In this document: one piece after another, positions 33,434 to 42,333 of the stretch
How positions within the stretch are numbered: position 1 is the stretch's first letter
Layout: each line of letters begins with the position of its first letter
NCBI GenBank assembly: GCA_023386235.1
Contig: JAEWKC010000009.1
Location: forward strand, 62,001 to 126,000
From: Bacteroidota bacterium
GTDB lineage: Bacteria; Bacteroidota; Bacteroidia; Chitinophagales; Chitinophagaceae
Direction of reading: 5' to 3'
Length of the DNA stretch: 64,000 bases
Program-made: the position numbers and the translations under genes
The notes under the pieces: model-generated
Told to the model about the DNA's origin: nothing
Database searches by the model: none
What the model saw: only the letters and a program-made list of their open reading frames with translations

Positions 33434-36139
33434 ATGTCAGAAGAAAATAAATTACCTGAGCAAACCGAGGATTTTGATAGGATTATTCCGGTTAACATAG
33501 AGGAACAGATGAAAACCGCTTACATTGATTATTCAATGAGCGTAATAGTAGGAAGAGCGCTGCCCGACGTAAGAGATGGATTTAAACCCGTACACAGGCG
33601 CGTGCTATTTGGCATGAACGAGTTAGGCAACCACAGCAATAAGCCTTATAAAAAGTCTGCACGTATAGTAGGTGAAGTAATGGGTAAATACCATCCTCAC
33701 GGCGACTCGTCTATATACGATACGCTGGTACGTATGGCACAGGATTTTACACTGCGTTATCCTTTGGCTGACGGACAAGGTAACTTTGGTACGCAGGATG
33801 GCGATCCGCCCGCGGCCATGCGTTATACAGAGGTGCGCCTACAAAAAATGGCCGAGCATATTCTGGACGATATCGAAAAAGATACGGTAGATTTTCAATT
33901 GAACTTTGATGATTCGTTGCAGGAACCCACTGTTTTACCTACAAAAGTACCGCAGCTGTTGGTAAATGGCTCCAGCGGTATAGCGGTAGGTATGGCAACG
34001 AATATGATGCCTCATAATCTGAATGAAGTAGCAGACGGTTGTGTGGCGCTTGTAGATGCAAGAATGGAGGGAAGAGAAATAGAGGTGGATGAATTGATGC
34101 AATATGTGAAAGCTCCCGATTTTCCTACGGGTGGTATCATTCATGGCATGGAAGGCGTGGTGCAGGGAATGCGTACGGGAAGAGGCCGTGTGGTTTTGCG
34201 AGGCAAATGTCATGTGGAAACCAAAGAAAGCGGTAGAGAAAAAATTATCATTACAGAGGTACCTTATCAGGTAAGCCTTGATGCGCTGACTGATAAAATC
34301 GGGCAACTCGCTACCAATAAAGTAATAGAAGGTATCGCTTACGTAAACAACGAAACCAGTAAGCGTGGCGGTATCAGGATTGTGGTAGAGCTTAAAAAAG
34401 AAGCTGTCGCTAATGTGGTTATCAACCAGTTGTATAAATATTCCGAGCTCCAAACCAGTTTCGGTATTAATAACGTAGCCATTGTAAAAGGACGTCCGCG
34501 CACATTAAATCTTAAAGATCTGATCAGCGAATTTATCGACTTCAGAATGGAGGTTATCATTCGTCGTTCACGCTTCGATTTAAATAAGGCAAAAGAAAGA
34601 GCCCATGTGCTTAAAGGGTTTCTGATAGCGTTGGATAATCTTGATCAGGTCATCAGCATCATCCGCGGCTCCGCTACACCCGACGAAGCAAAAGAAAATT
34701 TAATCAGCGCCAACTTAGTGCTGAAAGCAGAACATGCTATACAACTGTTAGGACAAGAAGAGGCTGGCAAGCCGCTAGACGAAGCACAGGCCAAAGCAAT
34801 CCTCGAGTTGCGATTACAAAGACTTACCGGATTGGAAAGAGACAAGATCAAAGGCGAGTTTGAAGATATAATGAAAACCATTGGCCATTTAAATCTGCTT
34901 TTGTCTGATGAAAATATGAGGTACGATGTAATCAAGGAAGAGTTGCAGGAAGTAAAAGAAAAATTTGGAGACGAACGAAGAACACGGATTGAATATTTAG
35001 CTGATGAAATCAGTATTGAAGATTTAATTGACGATGAAGATGTGGTAATAACCATCTCTAATCTGGGTTATATCAAAAGAACTCCAACTACTGAGTACCG
35101 CCAGCAAAAGCGTGGCGGACATGGAAGCAAAGGTGTTGCTACCAAACAGGAAGATTATATTGCTAATTTGTTTGTAGCCTCTAATCACGATACAATGTTG
35201 TTCTTTACACAAAAAGGACGCTGCTACTGGTTAAGAGTATATGAAATAACAGAAGGTGAAAAAAATACGAAGGGCCGGGCTATTCAGAACATCATACAAT
35301 TGCCGCCTGACGATAAAGTAAAAACGGTTATCAACGTTAAGAAGCTAAATGATAAAGAGTTTACAGAAAATCATTTTATCTTATTGTGTACCAAAAAAGG
35401 AATTATCAAAAAGACCAGGTTGGCCGATTTTAGCCGCCCGAGAGTCAATGGCGTTAATGCTATTACAATCAATGAAGGCGATGAGTTGCTGGAAGCTATT
35501 ATCACCGATGGCAGCAGCGAAGTAATGCTGGCAGTTAAATCCGGCAGAGCTATCAGATTTCCCGAGGCAAAAGTAAGACCTACCGGTCGCGGCGCTATCG
35601 GGGTAGCAGGCATTGAGGTGGATGACCAAAACGATGAAGTAGTTGGTATGATTTGTGTGCCTGAACAACATGAGCATATAAGCGTGCTGGTGGTAAGTGA
35701 AAAAGGCTATGGCAAACGCACTAAAATAACAGATGAGACCGGTGAAGCTGTATACAGGATTACCAACAGGGGCGGAAAGGGTGTTAAAACGATCAATGTA
35801 ACAGAGAAAGTAGGTAAACTTGTAGGTATTTTGGATGTCATAGATGGCGAAGATTTATTAATAACCTGTAAGTCCGGTATCACTATAAGGACAGCAGTGT
35901 CCAGTATAAAAGAGTCGGGCAGAAACACACAGGGTGTAATATTGATTAAGCTAAACGGCAATGATGAAATAGCGGCAATCTCAAAAATACAAGACACTGA
36001 AGTTGAAGAAGAGATAGCTGAAACTACCGATGATAATGCCGAAGAGCTGAATGTAGAACATACAGAGAATAAGGCCGCTGGTGAAGACGAAGCAGGTAAT
36101 GAGGAAAATAATATTGCTGACGAGGAAGATAAAGAATAA
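33434..36139 (+). CDS. gyrA: DNA gyrase subunit A
   Basis: A 901-aa gyrase A subunit, which cuts and rejoins DNA to introduce negative supercoils together with GyrB. The catalytic tyrosine is Y131 in AAMRYTEVRL. The quinolone-resistance region reads HPHGDSSIYD with S92 and D96, the susceptible state at both key positions. The GyrA box QKRGGHG marks a true gyrase rather than topoisomerase IV, and the beta-pinwheel C-terminal domain follows. The last ~50 residues are strongly acidic (Glu/Asp/Asn-rich). It has its own promoter with a leader hairpin. Confidence 0.98.
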   Translation: MSEENKLPEQTEDFDRIIPVNIEEQMKTAYIDYSMSVIVGRALPDVRDGFKPVHRRVLFGMNELGNHSNKPYKKSARIVGEVMGKYHPHGDSSIYDTLVRMAQDFTLRYPLADGQGNFGTQDGDPPAAMRYTEVRLQKMAEHILDDIEKDTVDFQLNFDDSLQEPTVLPTKVPQLLVNGSSGIAVGMATNMMPHNLNEVADGCVALVDARMEGREIEVDELMQYVKAPDFPTGGIIHGMEGVVQGMRTGRGRVVLRGKCHVETKESGREKIIITEVPYQVSLDALTDKIGQLATNKVIEGIAYVNNETSKRGGIRIVVELKKEAVANVVINQLYKYSELQTSFGINNVAIVKGRPRTLNLKDLISEFIDFRMEVIIRRSRFDLNKAKERAHVLKGFLIALDNLDQVISIIRGSATPDEAKENLISANLVLKAEHAIQLLGQEEAGKPLDEAQAKAILELRLQRLTGLERDKIKGEFEDIMKTIGHLNLLLSDENMRYDVIKEELQEVKEKFGDERRTRIEYLADEISIEDLIDDEDVVITISNLGYIKRTPTTEYRQQKRGGHGSKGVATKQEDYIANLFVASNHDTMLFFTQKGRCYWLRVYEITEGEKNTKGRAIQNIIQLPPDDKVKTVINVKKLNDKEFTENHFILLCTKKGIIKKTRLADFSRPRVNGVNAITINEGDELLEAIITDGSSEVMLAVKSGRAIRFPEAKVRPTGRGAIGVAGIEVDDQNDEVVGMICVPEQHEHISVLVVSEKGYGKRTKITDETGEAVYRITNRGGKGVKTINVTEKVGKLVGILDVIDGEDLLITCKSGITIRTAVSSIKESGRNTQGVILIKLNGNDEIAAISKIQDTEVEEEIAETTDDNAEELNVEHTENKAAGEDEAGNEENNIADEEDKE

Positions 36140-36159
36140 GATATTTTAAAATGTTTTAG

Positions 36160-36167
36160 TAATTTTG
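36160..36167 (+). promoter_or_regulatory. Possible -7 element for the TPR-like gene
   Basis: TAATTTTG matches TAnnTTTG. It begins 21 bases after the gyrA stop and 137 bases before the next ATG, which would mean a long leader. Confidence 0.35.
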
Positions 36168-36296
36168 GACAAAATTATCTTTAATAAAAACAAACCATTT
36201 TAAATTTCAGTACCGTTAAAAGAGATTTTAAAAAATAAAATTTTATAAATATTTCCTTTGACATTAAAAAACTAAAAAAAATAAAATATTAACACA

Positions 36297-37661
36297 ATGA
36301 AAAAAGTACTTTTCACAATGAGTTTCCTGTCATTAGGTTTTGGGCTGTTTGCTCAAAAATTTAACGACACGGAAATTTTTAAAGTTCAGCGAATGATTTT
36401 TGCTGAAAAAGATCAGGCTAAAAACTTAGAGGATGCCAGAGCCAGTTTAGAGAAGATGGCTGCCGATCCGCAGAATGCAGGAAACAATAACCTGGATATG
36501 TACAGGCTAATGACGCATGGCAGGGTATTTATAGATACCGCTTTAAATGCTAAATATCCCGATGCGGGCGATGTAGCTTATGGAATTTTCAAGCAGCAGC
36601 AAGCAGCGTTTGGGTCAGATACTGCAAAGTTCAATGCCCTGTTAAAAGACAATAATTTTGCGGGTGTGGATGGCGTAAATAACGTATATGTAAGAAATTT
36701 CAATCTGGCATTAAAAGAGTTTAACTCTCAGAACTATGCCGGTGCTTATGATCATTTTAAAAAATCAGCGGAACTCTCTGAGTTTCTCTTATCAAACGGA
36801 TTTTCAAGCGGCGACAAAAACGGGTTAGACACCAATACTGTTTTATATACAGCCTATGCAGCTCAAAATCTTTCTGTAAATGATCCTAAATACGCGGATT
36901 CCGCAGCTATTTATTATAAAAAATTAATAGTAGACAGAGATATAGCAACCCCTGAAATGGCCGCAGCCTATCAGTTTATGATTGAGCGCGCCATTAAAGA
37001 AAAAAACAAAGAGGTAGCACAAAAATTACTGCCTGTAGCTAAGAAAAATTATCCTGATTTTGCTGCTAACTGGGCAAAATATGAAATGGATTTATTGGCC
37101 GCCGACGCTAATCTTTCTGATCTGGTAAATAAATTTAACGAAGGGGATGCCGCAGGTACATTAGATGAGAATGCGTACCTGAATTTTGCCGAAACTCTTT
37201 CAGGAAAAGAAGCAAATGAACTGTCAACAGACCAAATGATAGAAGCCAAATCTGCCGGCGCGAGAGCGTACGCCAAGCTTTTTGAAAAAAATAAAGATCC
37301 ACTTTACGCTTTAAATGCAGCTATTGTAAACTATCAGATTTACTATCATCTGGAAGATGAATTCAGAGAAAATGCCGGACAGGGTGCCGAGCTGAAAGCC
37401 AAGCGTGATGCGATTGTAGAAAAACAACACAAAGCCTCTGACGAAAGCATTAAATGGTACCAGACAGCAATTCCTATCCTGGAAGCTAAAACTGACAGAG
37501 ACAGAAGAGAAACCAACTATCTTAGAAACGCTTATCGTAATATGACCAACATTTTCGAATGGAAAACGAATAAAGCAAGAGGTGTACAACCTCAGCTGGT
37601 AGATAAGTACGAAGCAGAGTTTAATAAGTACAATAAACTTTTTGAAGGATTATCAAACTAA
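36297..37661 (+). CDS. Exported TPR-like helical repeat protein
   Basis: A 454-aa protein with a signal peptide (MKKVLFTMSFLSLGFGLFAQ) and no lipobox, so it is probably periplasmic. The mature part is all-helical with TPR-like pairs, for example FNLALKEFNSQNYAGAYDHFKKSAEL (about 140-165) and YADSAAIYYKKLIVD. Such proteins scaffold complexes in the envelope. A specific family is not recognised. Its upstream region is AT-rich, and a good terminator follows at 37683-37715, so it is probably transcribed alone. Confidence 0.75.
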   Translation: MKKVLFTMSFLSLGFGLFAQKFNDTEIFKVQRMIFAEKDQAKNLEDARASLEKMAADPQNAGNNNLDMYRLMTHGRVFIDTALNAKYPDAGDVAYGIFKQQQAAFGSDTAKFNALLKDNNFAGVDGVNNVYVRNFNLALKEFNSQNYAGAYDHFKKSAELSEFLLSNGFSSGDKNGLDTNTVLYTAYAAQNLSVNDPKYADSAAIYYKKLIVDRDIATPEMAAAYQFMIERAIKEKNKEVAQKLLPVAKKNYPDFAANWAKYEMDLLAADANLSDLVNKFNEGDAAGTLDENAYLNFAETLSGKEANELSTDQMIEAKSAGARAYAKLFEKNKDPLYALNAAIVNYQIYYHLEDEFRENAGQGAELKAKRDAIVEKQHKASDESIKWYQTAIPILEAKTDRDRRETNYLRNAYRNMTNIFEWKTNKARGVQPQLVDKYEAEFNKYNKLFEGLSN

Positions 37662-37682
37662 GATATTCATAAGAAGTGCTAT

Positions 37683-37715
37683 AAAAAGTGCGATACAAAT
37701 GTGTCGCGCTTTTTT
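37683..37715 (+). terminator. Intrinsic terminator after the TPR-like gene
   Basis: An 11-bp stem AAAAAGTGCGA/TCGCGCTTTTT (one wobble) with a 10-nt loop and a T7 run, beginning 22 bases after the stop. Its position before the coaE start argues against an earlier coaE start codon. Confidence 0.85.
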
Positions 37716-37723
37716 TATTTCAG

Positions 37724-37731
37724 TAGCTTTG
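37724..37731 (+). promoter_or_regulatory. -7 promoter element for coaE
   Basis: TAGCTTTG, an exact consensus match, lies between the terminator and the ATG at 37747, with 15 nt in between. Together with the terminator it fixes the coaE start. Confidence 0.6.
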
Positions 37732-37746
37732 AAAATAAAAAAAAGT

Positions 37747-38334
37747 ATGATCAAAATAGGCATTACGGGCGGTATAGGCAGCGGAAAATCAATTGTGTCC
37801 AAAGTGTTTTCCACATTGGGGATTCCTGTTTTTGATGCCGATAGCTGGTCGAAAAAAATAATGAATGAAGACGAAGATTTAATTAAAAAAATCACTTACA
37901 GCTTCGGAAAAGTATATGAAGATGGTGTGCTTAATAGAAAGAAATTAGGCGAGATGGTATTTAAGGATCAAAAAAAATTACAAACGCTCAACGCACTTGT
38001 ACACCCTGCTACCATAAAAGCCTGGAAGCAATGGGAAGAAAAACAATCAGCACCCTACATAATAAAAGAAGCCGCCATAATGTTTGAATCCGGAACGGCT
38101 GCAGATATAGATTACATGATAGGCGTGTATGCGCCGGTGCATTTGCGGATAAAAAGAACCATGCAGCGCAACAAGATAAGCAGAGGAGATGTTTTGCAGC
38201 GTATGGATAAACAAATAGACGACCGGATAAAGATGAAACTTTGCGACTATGTGGTTCTCAATGATGAATTAACGCTTCTAATACCGCAGGTGATAGATTT
38301 GCACAAAAAATTTATACAATTAAAAAATAATTAA
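37747..38334 (+). CDS. coaE: Dephospho-CoA kinase
   Basis: A 195-aa kinase that phosphorylates the 3'-hydroxyl of dephospho-CoA, the last step of coenzyme A synthesis. The start at 37747 puts the P-loop GITGGIGSGKS at residues 4-14, as expected; the reading frame is open further upstream to 37642 but that would run through a terminator and promoter. Other family motifs are FDADSWSKKI, LVHPATIKAW and KEAAIMFESG. The C-terminus has the R-rich lid segment (RIKRTMQRNKISRGDVLQRMDKQ). The length is typical. Confidence 0.95.
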   Translation: MIKIGITGGIGSGKSIVSKVFSTLGIPVFDADSWSKKIMNEDEDLIKKITYSFGKVYEDGVLNRKKLGEMVFKDQKKLQTLNALVHPATIKAWKQWEEKQSAPYIIKEAAIMFESGTAADIDYMIGVYAPVHLRIKRTMQRNKISRGDVLQRMDKQIDDRIKMKLCDYVVLNDELTLLIPQVIDLHKKFIQLKNN

Positions 38335-38414
38335 ACTTTTATAATCTTAGTGGTCTAATTGTTGTAATTTTATGATTAATAAATAAGTCATTCACAGTTA
38401 ATAAAAACATAAAA

Positions 38415-39035
38415 ATGAAAAAAATATTATTACTTGCCTTGCCTGCATTATTATTCTTAGCAGGTTGTAGTTCCTCAAAAGTTACTACCAGCTGGGTTTC
38501 TAAAGACGCCAATATTTCCAGAAACAATTTCAGCAAAATTCTTGTTATGGGATTACTCAGCAATAAAAACCGGTCTTCTAATGTAAGTATGGAAAACCAT
38601 TTGGTTACAGAGCTTCAAAACAGAGGAATCAATGCCGTAGCGTCTACAGATGTATATGGTCCTCGCGCTTTCGATAAACTTACCGAAGCTGAGGCTATAA
38701 GCAAAATGGATCAATCGGGTATTGATGGTGTGATAACCATTACCATGATTGATAAAAATAAAAAAGAGCAATACGTTAATAATTACATTGGGGGTCCTTA
38801 TTCCTGGTGGGGCTATTACTCTTACTGGTCACCGTTTATGTGGGGGCCTGGTTACGGATATATCAGAAATTATTCTGCCTATACATTTGAAACCAACCTG
38901 TACAATTTAAATAGGTCAGAACAACTTATTTATTCCGCACATTCTGAAACTACAGATCCTTCATCGGCGCAAACGTTAGGTAAAGATTATGCAAAATCAA
39001 TAGCGGAAGATTTAACCAGGAAAGGCTTGTTTTAA
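38415..39035 (+). CDS. Lipoprotein of unknown function (DUF4136-like)
   Basis: A 206-aa lipoprotein with lipobox FLAGC (Cys18), followed directly by SSSKVTTSWVSKD. The N-terminal half looks like an alpha/beta domain (ILVMGLL, HLVTELQNRGINAV, GIDGVITITMI), as in DUF4136 and LPP20-type proteins. The middle has an aromatic Gly/Trp/Tyr stretch (YSWWGYYSYWSPFMWGPGYGY) likely to contact membrane or other surface structure. The C-terminal helix contains GKDYAKSIAEDLTRKGL. The role is unknown. A strong terminator follows. Confidence 0.72.
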   Translation: MKKILLLALPALLFLAGCSSSKVTTSWVSKDANISRNNFSKILVMGLLSNKNRSSNVSMENHLVTELQNRGINAVASTDVYGPRAFDKLTEAEAISKMDQSGIDGVITITMIDKNKKEQYVNNYIGGPYSWWGYYSYWSPFMWGPGYGYIRNYSAYTFETNLYNLNRSEQLIYSAHSETTDPSSAQTLGKDYAKSIAEDLTRKGLF

Positions 39036-39060
39036 ACAAAAAAGAATTCAGTTAACTGTT

Positions 39061-39097
39061 AAAAATGGAGTAGATAAAATTTTCTGCTCCATTTTTT
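39061..39097 (+). terminator. Intrinsic terminator after the DUF4136-like gene
   Basis: A 14-bp stem (AAAAATGGAG/CTCCATTTTT extended by TAGA/TCTG) with an 8-nt loop and a T-run, 25 bases after the stop. Confidence 0.85.
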
Positions 39098-39198
39098 ATT
39101 TTTGTAGTATCCTATAAAAATAAAAAATAAAATTCTTTGAAATACTGATGAACAAACAGTTACAGGCTGCAATACAAATTATTGCTTCCATATTGCAT

Positions 39199-39224
39199 AC
39201 AGTTTTTATAAACAGTTTTTATAA
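39199..39224. repeat. Tandem 13-bp repeat upstream of the histone-like gene
   Basis: ACAGTTTTTATAA occurs twice in direct succession (39199-39211 and 39212-39224), about 65 bp before a possible -7 box TAATTTTA (39274-39281) of the following gene. The rest of the 280-base gap is AT-rich and shows no open frame of interest. Confidence 0.5.
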
Positions 39225-39315
39225 GCAGAATAAAAAACATAATTATTTTTTTTATTCTTATTTAATTTGTTTATAATTTTACGATATTATTTACTAACCA
39301 TTAAATTTAAAAACT

Positions 39316-39495
39316 ATGGCGACTGCAAAAAAAGCCGCTCCTAAAAAAGCCGCTACTGCAAAGAAAGCCGCTCCTAAAAAAGCTGCTGTTAAAAAGGCTG
39401 CACCTGCAAAAAAAGCTGCTCCTAAAAAAGCTGCTGTAAAGAAAGCTGCACCTGCAAAGAAAGCCGCTCCTAAAAAAGCCGCTGCAAAAAAATAA
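39316..39495 (+). CDS. Lysine/alanine-rich histone H1-like protein
   Basis: A 59-aa protein built almost only of Lys, Ala and Pro in the repeating units KKAAPKKAA, KKAAVKKAA and KKAAPA, with single Thr and Val substitutions. This composition is that of the C-terminal tail of histone H1 and of bacterial H1-like proteins, which bind DNA non-specifically through charge. Support for a real gene: a clean ATG, a purely KAP frame from start to stop, an upstream -7-like box (39274-39281) and a strong terminator 23 bases after the stop. A minus-strand frame across the same bases gives a Phe/Ala-rich shadow and is not real. Confidence 0.82.
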   Translation: MATAKKAAPKKAATAKKAAPKKAAVKKAAPAKKAAPKKAAVKKAAPAKKAAPKKAAAKK

Positions 39496-39518
39496 TACAA
39501 ATTATTATTTTTGATAAG

Positions 39519-39545
39519 GTCCCAAATTTTTTGGGACTTTTTTTT
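39519..39545 (+). terminator. Intrinsic terminator after the histone-like gene
   Basis: A perfect 8-bp stem GTCCCAAA/TTTGGGAC with a TTT loop, followed by eight T. Confidence 0.88.
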
Positions 39546-39600
39546 ATTTACATTTGAAGCATAAACTGCATTTATTGCTATAATACAAAAATTGAATTCA

Positions 39601-41271
39601 ATGACCAATTCAGATATTGCTGCAAACTTTGATGCCCTGGCCAGGCTGTTGGAATTATACAATGAAGATAGCTTTAAAATACGCGCCTATCAAAACGCCG
39701 CCCGAACTATAAAAAATTATCCGGCTTTTTTTTCTGAAATGAGCCTTGCAGAAATAAGTGCCGTACCAGGAATAGGAAAAGCCACTGCCAATAAAATATC
39801 GGAATTGCTGCAAACCAGTTCTATGCAGTTATTAGAAGACTTGATCGCCACTACGCCCGCAGGTGTAATAGATATGATGAATATAAAAGGCATAGGCGTG
39901 AAAAAGTTGCAAACAATCTGGAAAGAATTAAACATTGATAACCCCGAAGATTTGTTGAAGGCATGCAAAGACAACAGGCTAAGTACAGTAAAAGGATTTG
40001 GAGAAAAAACTCAAAAGAAGATAGAAGAGGCAATAGAGTTTCATATAAAAAATCAAAGTAAATCTTTATTGGCTACTGTTTTAAACTTTGCTTCGCAAAT
40101 GGATAGCGCATTAAAAATAAGCTTTCCTGAAAATAAATTTCTGCTTACCGGAGATGTGTATATGCACAACAATATTGTAGACAAAATTCAATGGGTTACA
40201 GATGCAGACGATGAGTTGCTAAAGAAAATAAAAAGTCTATATGGATTAAAAGACGCTGCAAATAGTAGTGCCGATAATTGCTATATGCATGAAAGCGGAA
40301 TAGAAATTCGGTTTGTACAGGAAGCGCCTGAAATGTTGGTAAGTAAACAGTTTGAACTGTCTTGTGCAGAAGCATTTTATGAAAAATTTTCATCTTTGTA
40401 TGATACAGCTAAGCAAACTGAAGAAGATATATTTAAAGCGGCTGACCTGCAATTTATTCCCGCCAGCCTGCGTAATAATGTAAAGTGGATAGAGTATGCA
40501 AAAAAAGATGCAATACCGCCGCTTATTAAAACGGATTCAATTAAAGGGATTATCCATTGCCATAGTAGCTGGAGCGACGGAGGTAATACAATAGAAGAAA
40601 TTGTAAATGAGCTAAGACAAAACGGGTTTGAATACCTGGTTATTTCCGATCACTCCAAATCAGCTTTTTATGCCGAAGGGTTAAAGGAAGATCGTGTGAT
40701 GGCGCAGCATAAAGAAATTGACGAGCTTAATGATCGCTTTACAGATTTTACTGTTTTTAAAAGTATTGAATCCGATATACTCAACAATGGAAGCCTTGAT
40801 TATGAAGATAATGTTTTAAGTATGTTTGATTTGGTCATTGCATCTGTGCACACTAATTTAGGTATGAATGAAGAGAACGCCGTGAAAAGAATTATTACGG
40901 CTGTTGAAAATCCTTATACAAGCATTTTAGGACATATGACGGGCCGGCTGCTGTTAATGAGAAACGGCTATCCCGTAAATCACAAAAAAATAATAGACGC
41001 CTGCGCCGCCAACGATGTGGTAATAGAACTCAACGCCAACCCCAGAAGATTGGATATGGACTGGCGATATATTGATTATGCATTAGATAAAGGAGTACTG
41101 ATATCCATTAATCCCGATGCGCACAATCTTAGAGGGTTATATGATATTCATTATGGTGTGCTGTCGGCACAAAAAGCAGGGCTAACCAAAGAGAATAATT
41201 TAAGCAGTTATAATTTAACTGAAATTAAGACTTTTATTGCCCGGCAAAAGCAAAAAAGACCGTTTACGTAA
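39601..41271 (+). CDS. PolX-type protein: HhH repeats, degenerate polymerase domain, intact PHP nuclease
   Basis: A 556-aa member of the bacterial PolX family (gap-repair polymerase with 3'-5' exonuclease). ATG 39601 is preferred to the upstream TTG. Three helix-hairpin-helix units are seen (VPGIGKATA, IKGIGVKKL, VKGFGEKTQ). The polymerase signature G-S...D-x-D is replaced by G184-D185...D194-K195-I196, and the third carboxylate strand reads IEIR with E235, so nucleotide transfer is unlikely. The PHP domain keeps H319-x-H321 (HCHSSWSDGG), SDHSKSA, SVHTN, GHMTGR and NPDAH, so metal-dependent nuclease or phosphatase activity is likely. Probably a repair nuclease (inference). Confidence 0.88.
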   Translation: MTNSDIAANFDALARLLELYNEDSFKIRAYQNAARTIKNYPAFFSEMSLAEISAVPGIGKATANKISELLQTSSMQLLEDLIATTPAGVIDMMNIKGIGVKKLQTIWKELNIDNPEDLLKACKDNRLSTVKGFGEKTQKKIEEAIEFHIKNQSKSLLATVLNFASQMDSALKISFPENKFLLTGDVYMHNNIVDKIQWVTDADDELLKKIKSLYGLKDAANSSADNCYMHESGIEIRFVQEAPEMLVSKQFELSCAEAFYEKFSSLYDTAKQTEEDIFKAADLQFIPASLRNNVKWIEYAKKDAIPPLIKTDSIKGIIHCHSSWSDGGNTIEEIVNELRQNGFEYLVISDHSKSAFYAEGLKEDRVMAQHKEIDELNDRFTDFTVFKSIESDILNNGSLDYEDNVLSMFDLVIASVHTNLGMNEENAVKRIITAVENPYTSILGHMTGRLLLMRNGYPVNHKKIIDACAANDVVIELNANPRRLDMDWRYIDYALDKGVLISINPDAHNLRGLYDIHYGVLSAQKAGLTKENNLSSYNLTEIKTFIARQKQKRPFT

Positions 41272-41284
41272 AAAATAAAATAAC

Positions 41285-41292
41285 TACCTTTG
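41285..41292 (+). promoter_or_regulatory. -7 promoter element for the TerC gene
   Basis: TACCTTTG matches TAnnTTTG exactly and ends 6 nt before ATG 41299, so transcription would begin at the start codon. It lies in the 27 bases after the PolX stop. Confidence 0.5.
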
Positions 41293-41298
41293 CAGGCT

Positions 41299-42300
41299 AT
41301 GGATCATACTACTTTTGAATATACGATATTTATAATTGTTCTTTTAGCCGCTATTATAGTCGATTTAGGCGTTTTTAGCAAGAAGGGACAAACAATGACC
41401 CTTAAAACAGCTTTATATCAAACCATATTCTGGATAGGCCTCGCGCTTGCCTATTGGATTTTCGTATGGTATGAAGATGGTACAAAGTACGCTACCAAAT
41501 ACATCAGCGCCTACCTAATGGAAAAATCGCTTAGCATTGATAACATCTTTGTCTTTATTATAATTTTTGGCTATTTTCATATAAAAGCGTCAGATAAAAA
41601 CCGCGCCTTGCTTATAGGTGTATTGCTGGCTATTGTTTTCAGAATAGTGTTTATTGCCCTCGGTGTCGAGATTATTGCACGTTTCCATTGGATCATGTAT
41701 GTATTCGGTGCGTTTCTTCTGTATACGGGACTTAAAATGTTTCAGAAGAAAGGCGAAGATCATCAGCTGGATCTGGAACACAACAAACTGTTTAAATGGG
41801 CCAACCGGGTTTTACCTATTACCTATAAAGACTCCGAAGGAAAATATTTTACCAAAATAAATGGGAAAACATACCTTACAACATTATCAATAGTAGTGTT
41901 GGTAATTGCCGTTACCGATGTTGTTTTCGCTGTGGACAGTATCCCAACCGTAGTATCACTGGTAAGAGACAGTCCTACAACTCCCTTTACCGATACGGAT
42001 ATTATGATTATTTACTCCAGTAATATTTTTGCTATTCTGGGTTTACGCAGTCTTTTCTTCTTATTGCAGGGCATGGCAGATAAGTTTGAATATTTGCAGC
42101 AGGGTATAGCGGTAGTGCTTATTTATATCGGCTTAAAGATGCTGGTTGAATATTTCAACATTCATATTCCGATTGGCGTATCGCTGGCGGTGATAGTATT
42201 GAGTGTTTCTTTTTCTATTTTTTATTCAATATATAACAACAAAAGAAAGCTGAAAAGAATCAGAAAGCTAAGAAGGGAACGAGACAGTAAGGCTCAGTAA
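41299..42300 (+). CDS. TerC/Alx family integral membrane protein
   Basis: A 333-aa membrane protein with about nine helices. Family motifs are the acidic positions in the membrane: AAIIVDLGVF near the start, YLMEKSLSIDNIFVFIIIF (about 73-92) and VVFAVDSIPTV (about 210), as in TerC and Alx proteins. Members take part in manganese export to metallate exported proteins. The C-terminal tail is basic (KRKLKRIRKLRRER). The ATG at 41299 is chosen over the TTG nine bases upstream because the promoter element overlaps that region. Substrate assignment to Mn is from family knowledge only. Confidence 0.9.
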   Translation: MDHTTFEYTIFIIVLLAAIIVDLGVFSKKGQTMTLKTALYQTIFWIGLALAYWIFVWYEDGTKYATKYISAYLMEKSLSIDNIFVFIIIFGYFHIKASDKNRALLIGVLLAIVFRIVFIALGVEIIARFHWIMYVFGAFLLYTGLKMFQKKGEDHQLDLEHNKLFKWANRVLPITYKDSEGKYFTKINGKTYLTTLSIVVLVIAVTDVVFAVDSIPTVVSLVRDSPTTPFTDTDIMIIYSSNIFAILGLRSLFFLLQGMADKFEYLQQGIAVVLIYIGLKMLVEYFNIHIPIGVSLAVIVLSVSFSIFYSIYNNKRKLKRIRKLRRERDSKAQ

Positions 42301-42333
42301 TAAAAAACGAATTGTTATATAAATACCTACATT

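Noticed and set aside
37642..37746. An earlier start for coaE.
   Set aside because: This stretch contains the terminator of the previous gene and an exact -7 box, and the residues have no match to dephospho-CoA kinases.
39294..39662. A minus-strand frame rich in Phe and Ala.
   Set aside because: It is the antisense shadow of the Lys/Ala repeat gene; its composition is explained by the complement of AAA/GCN codons.
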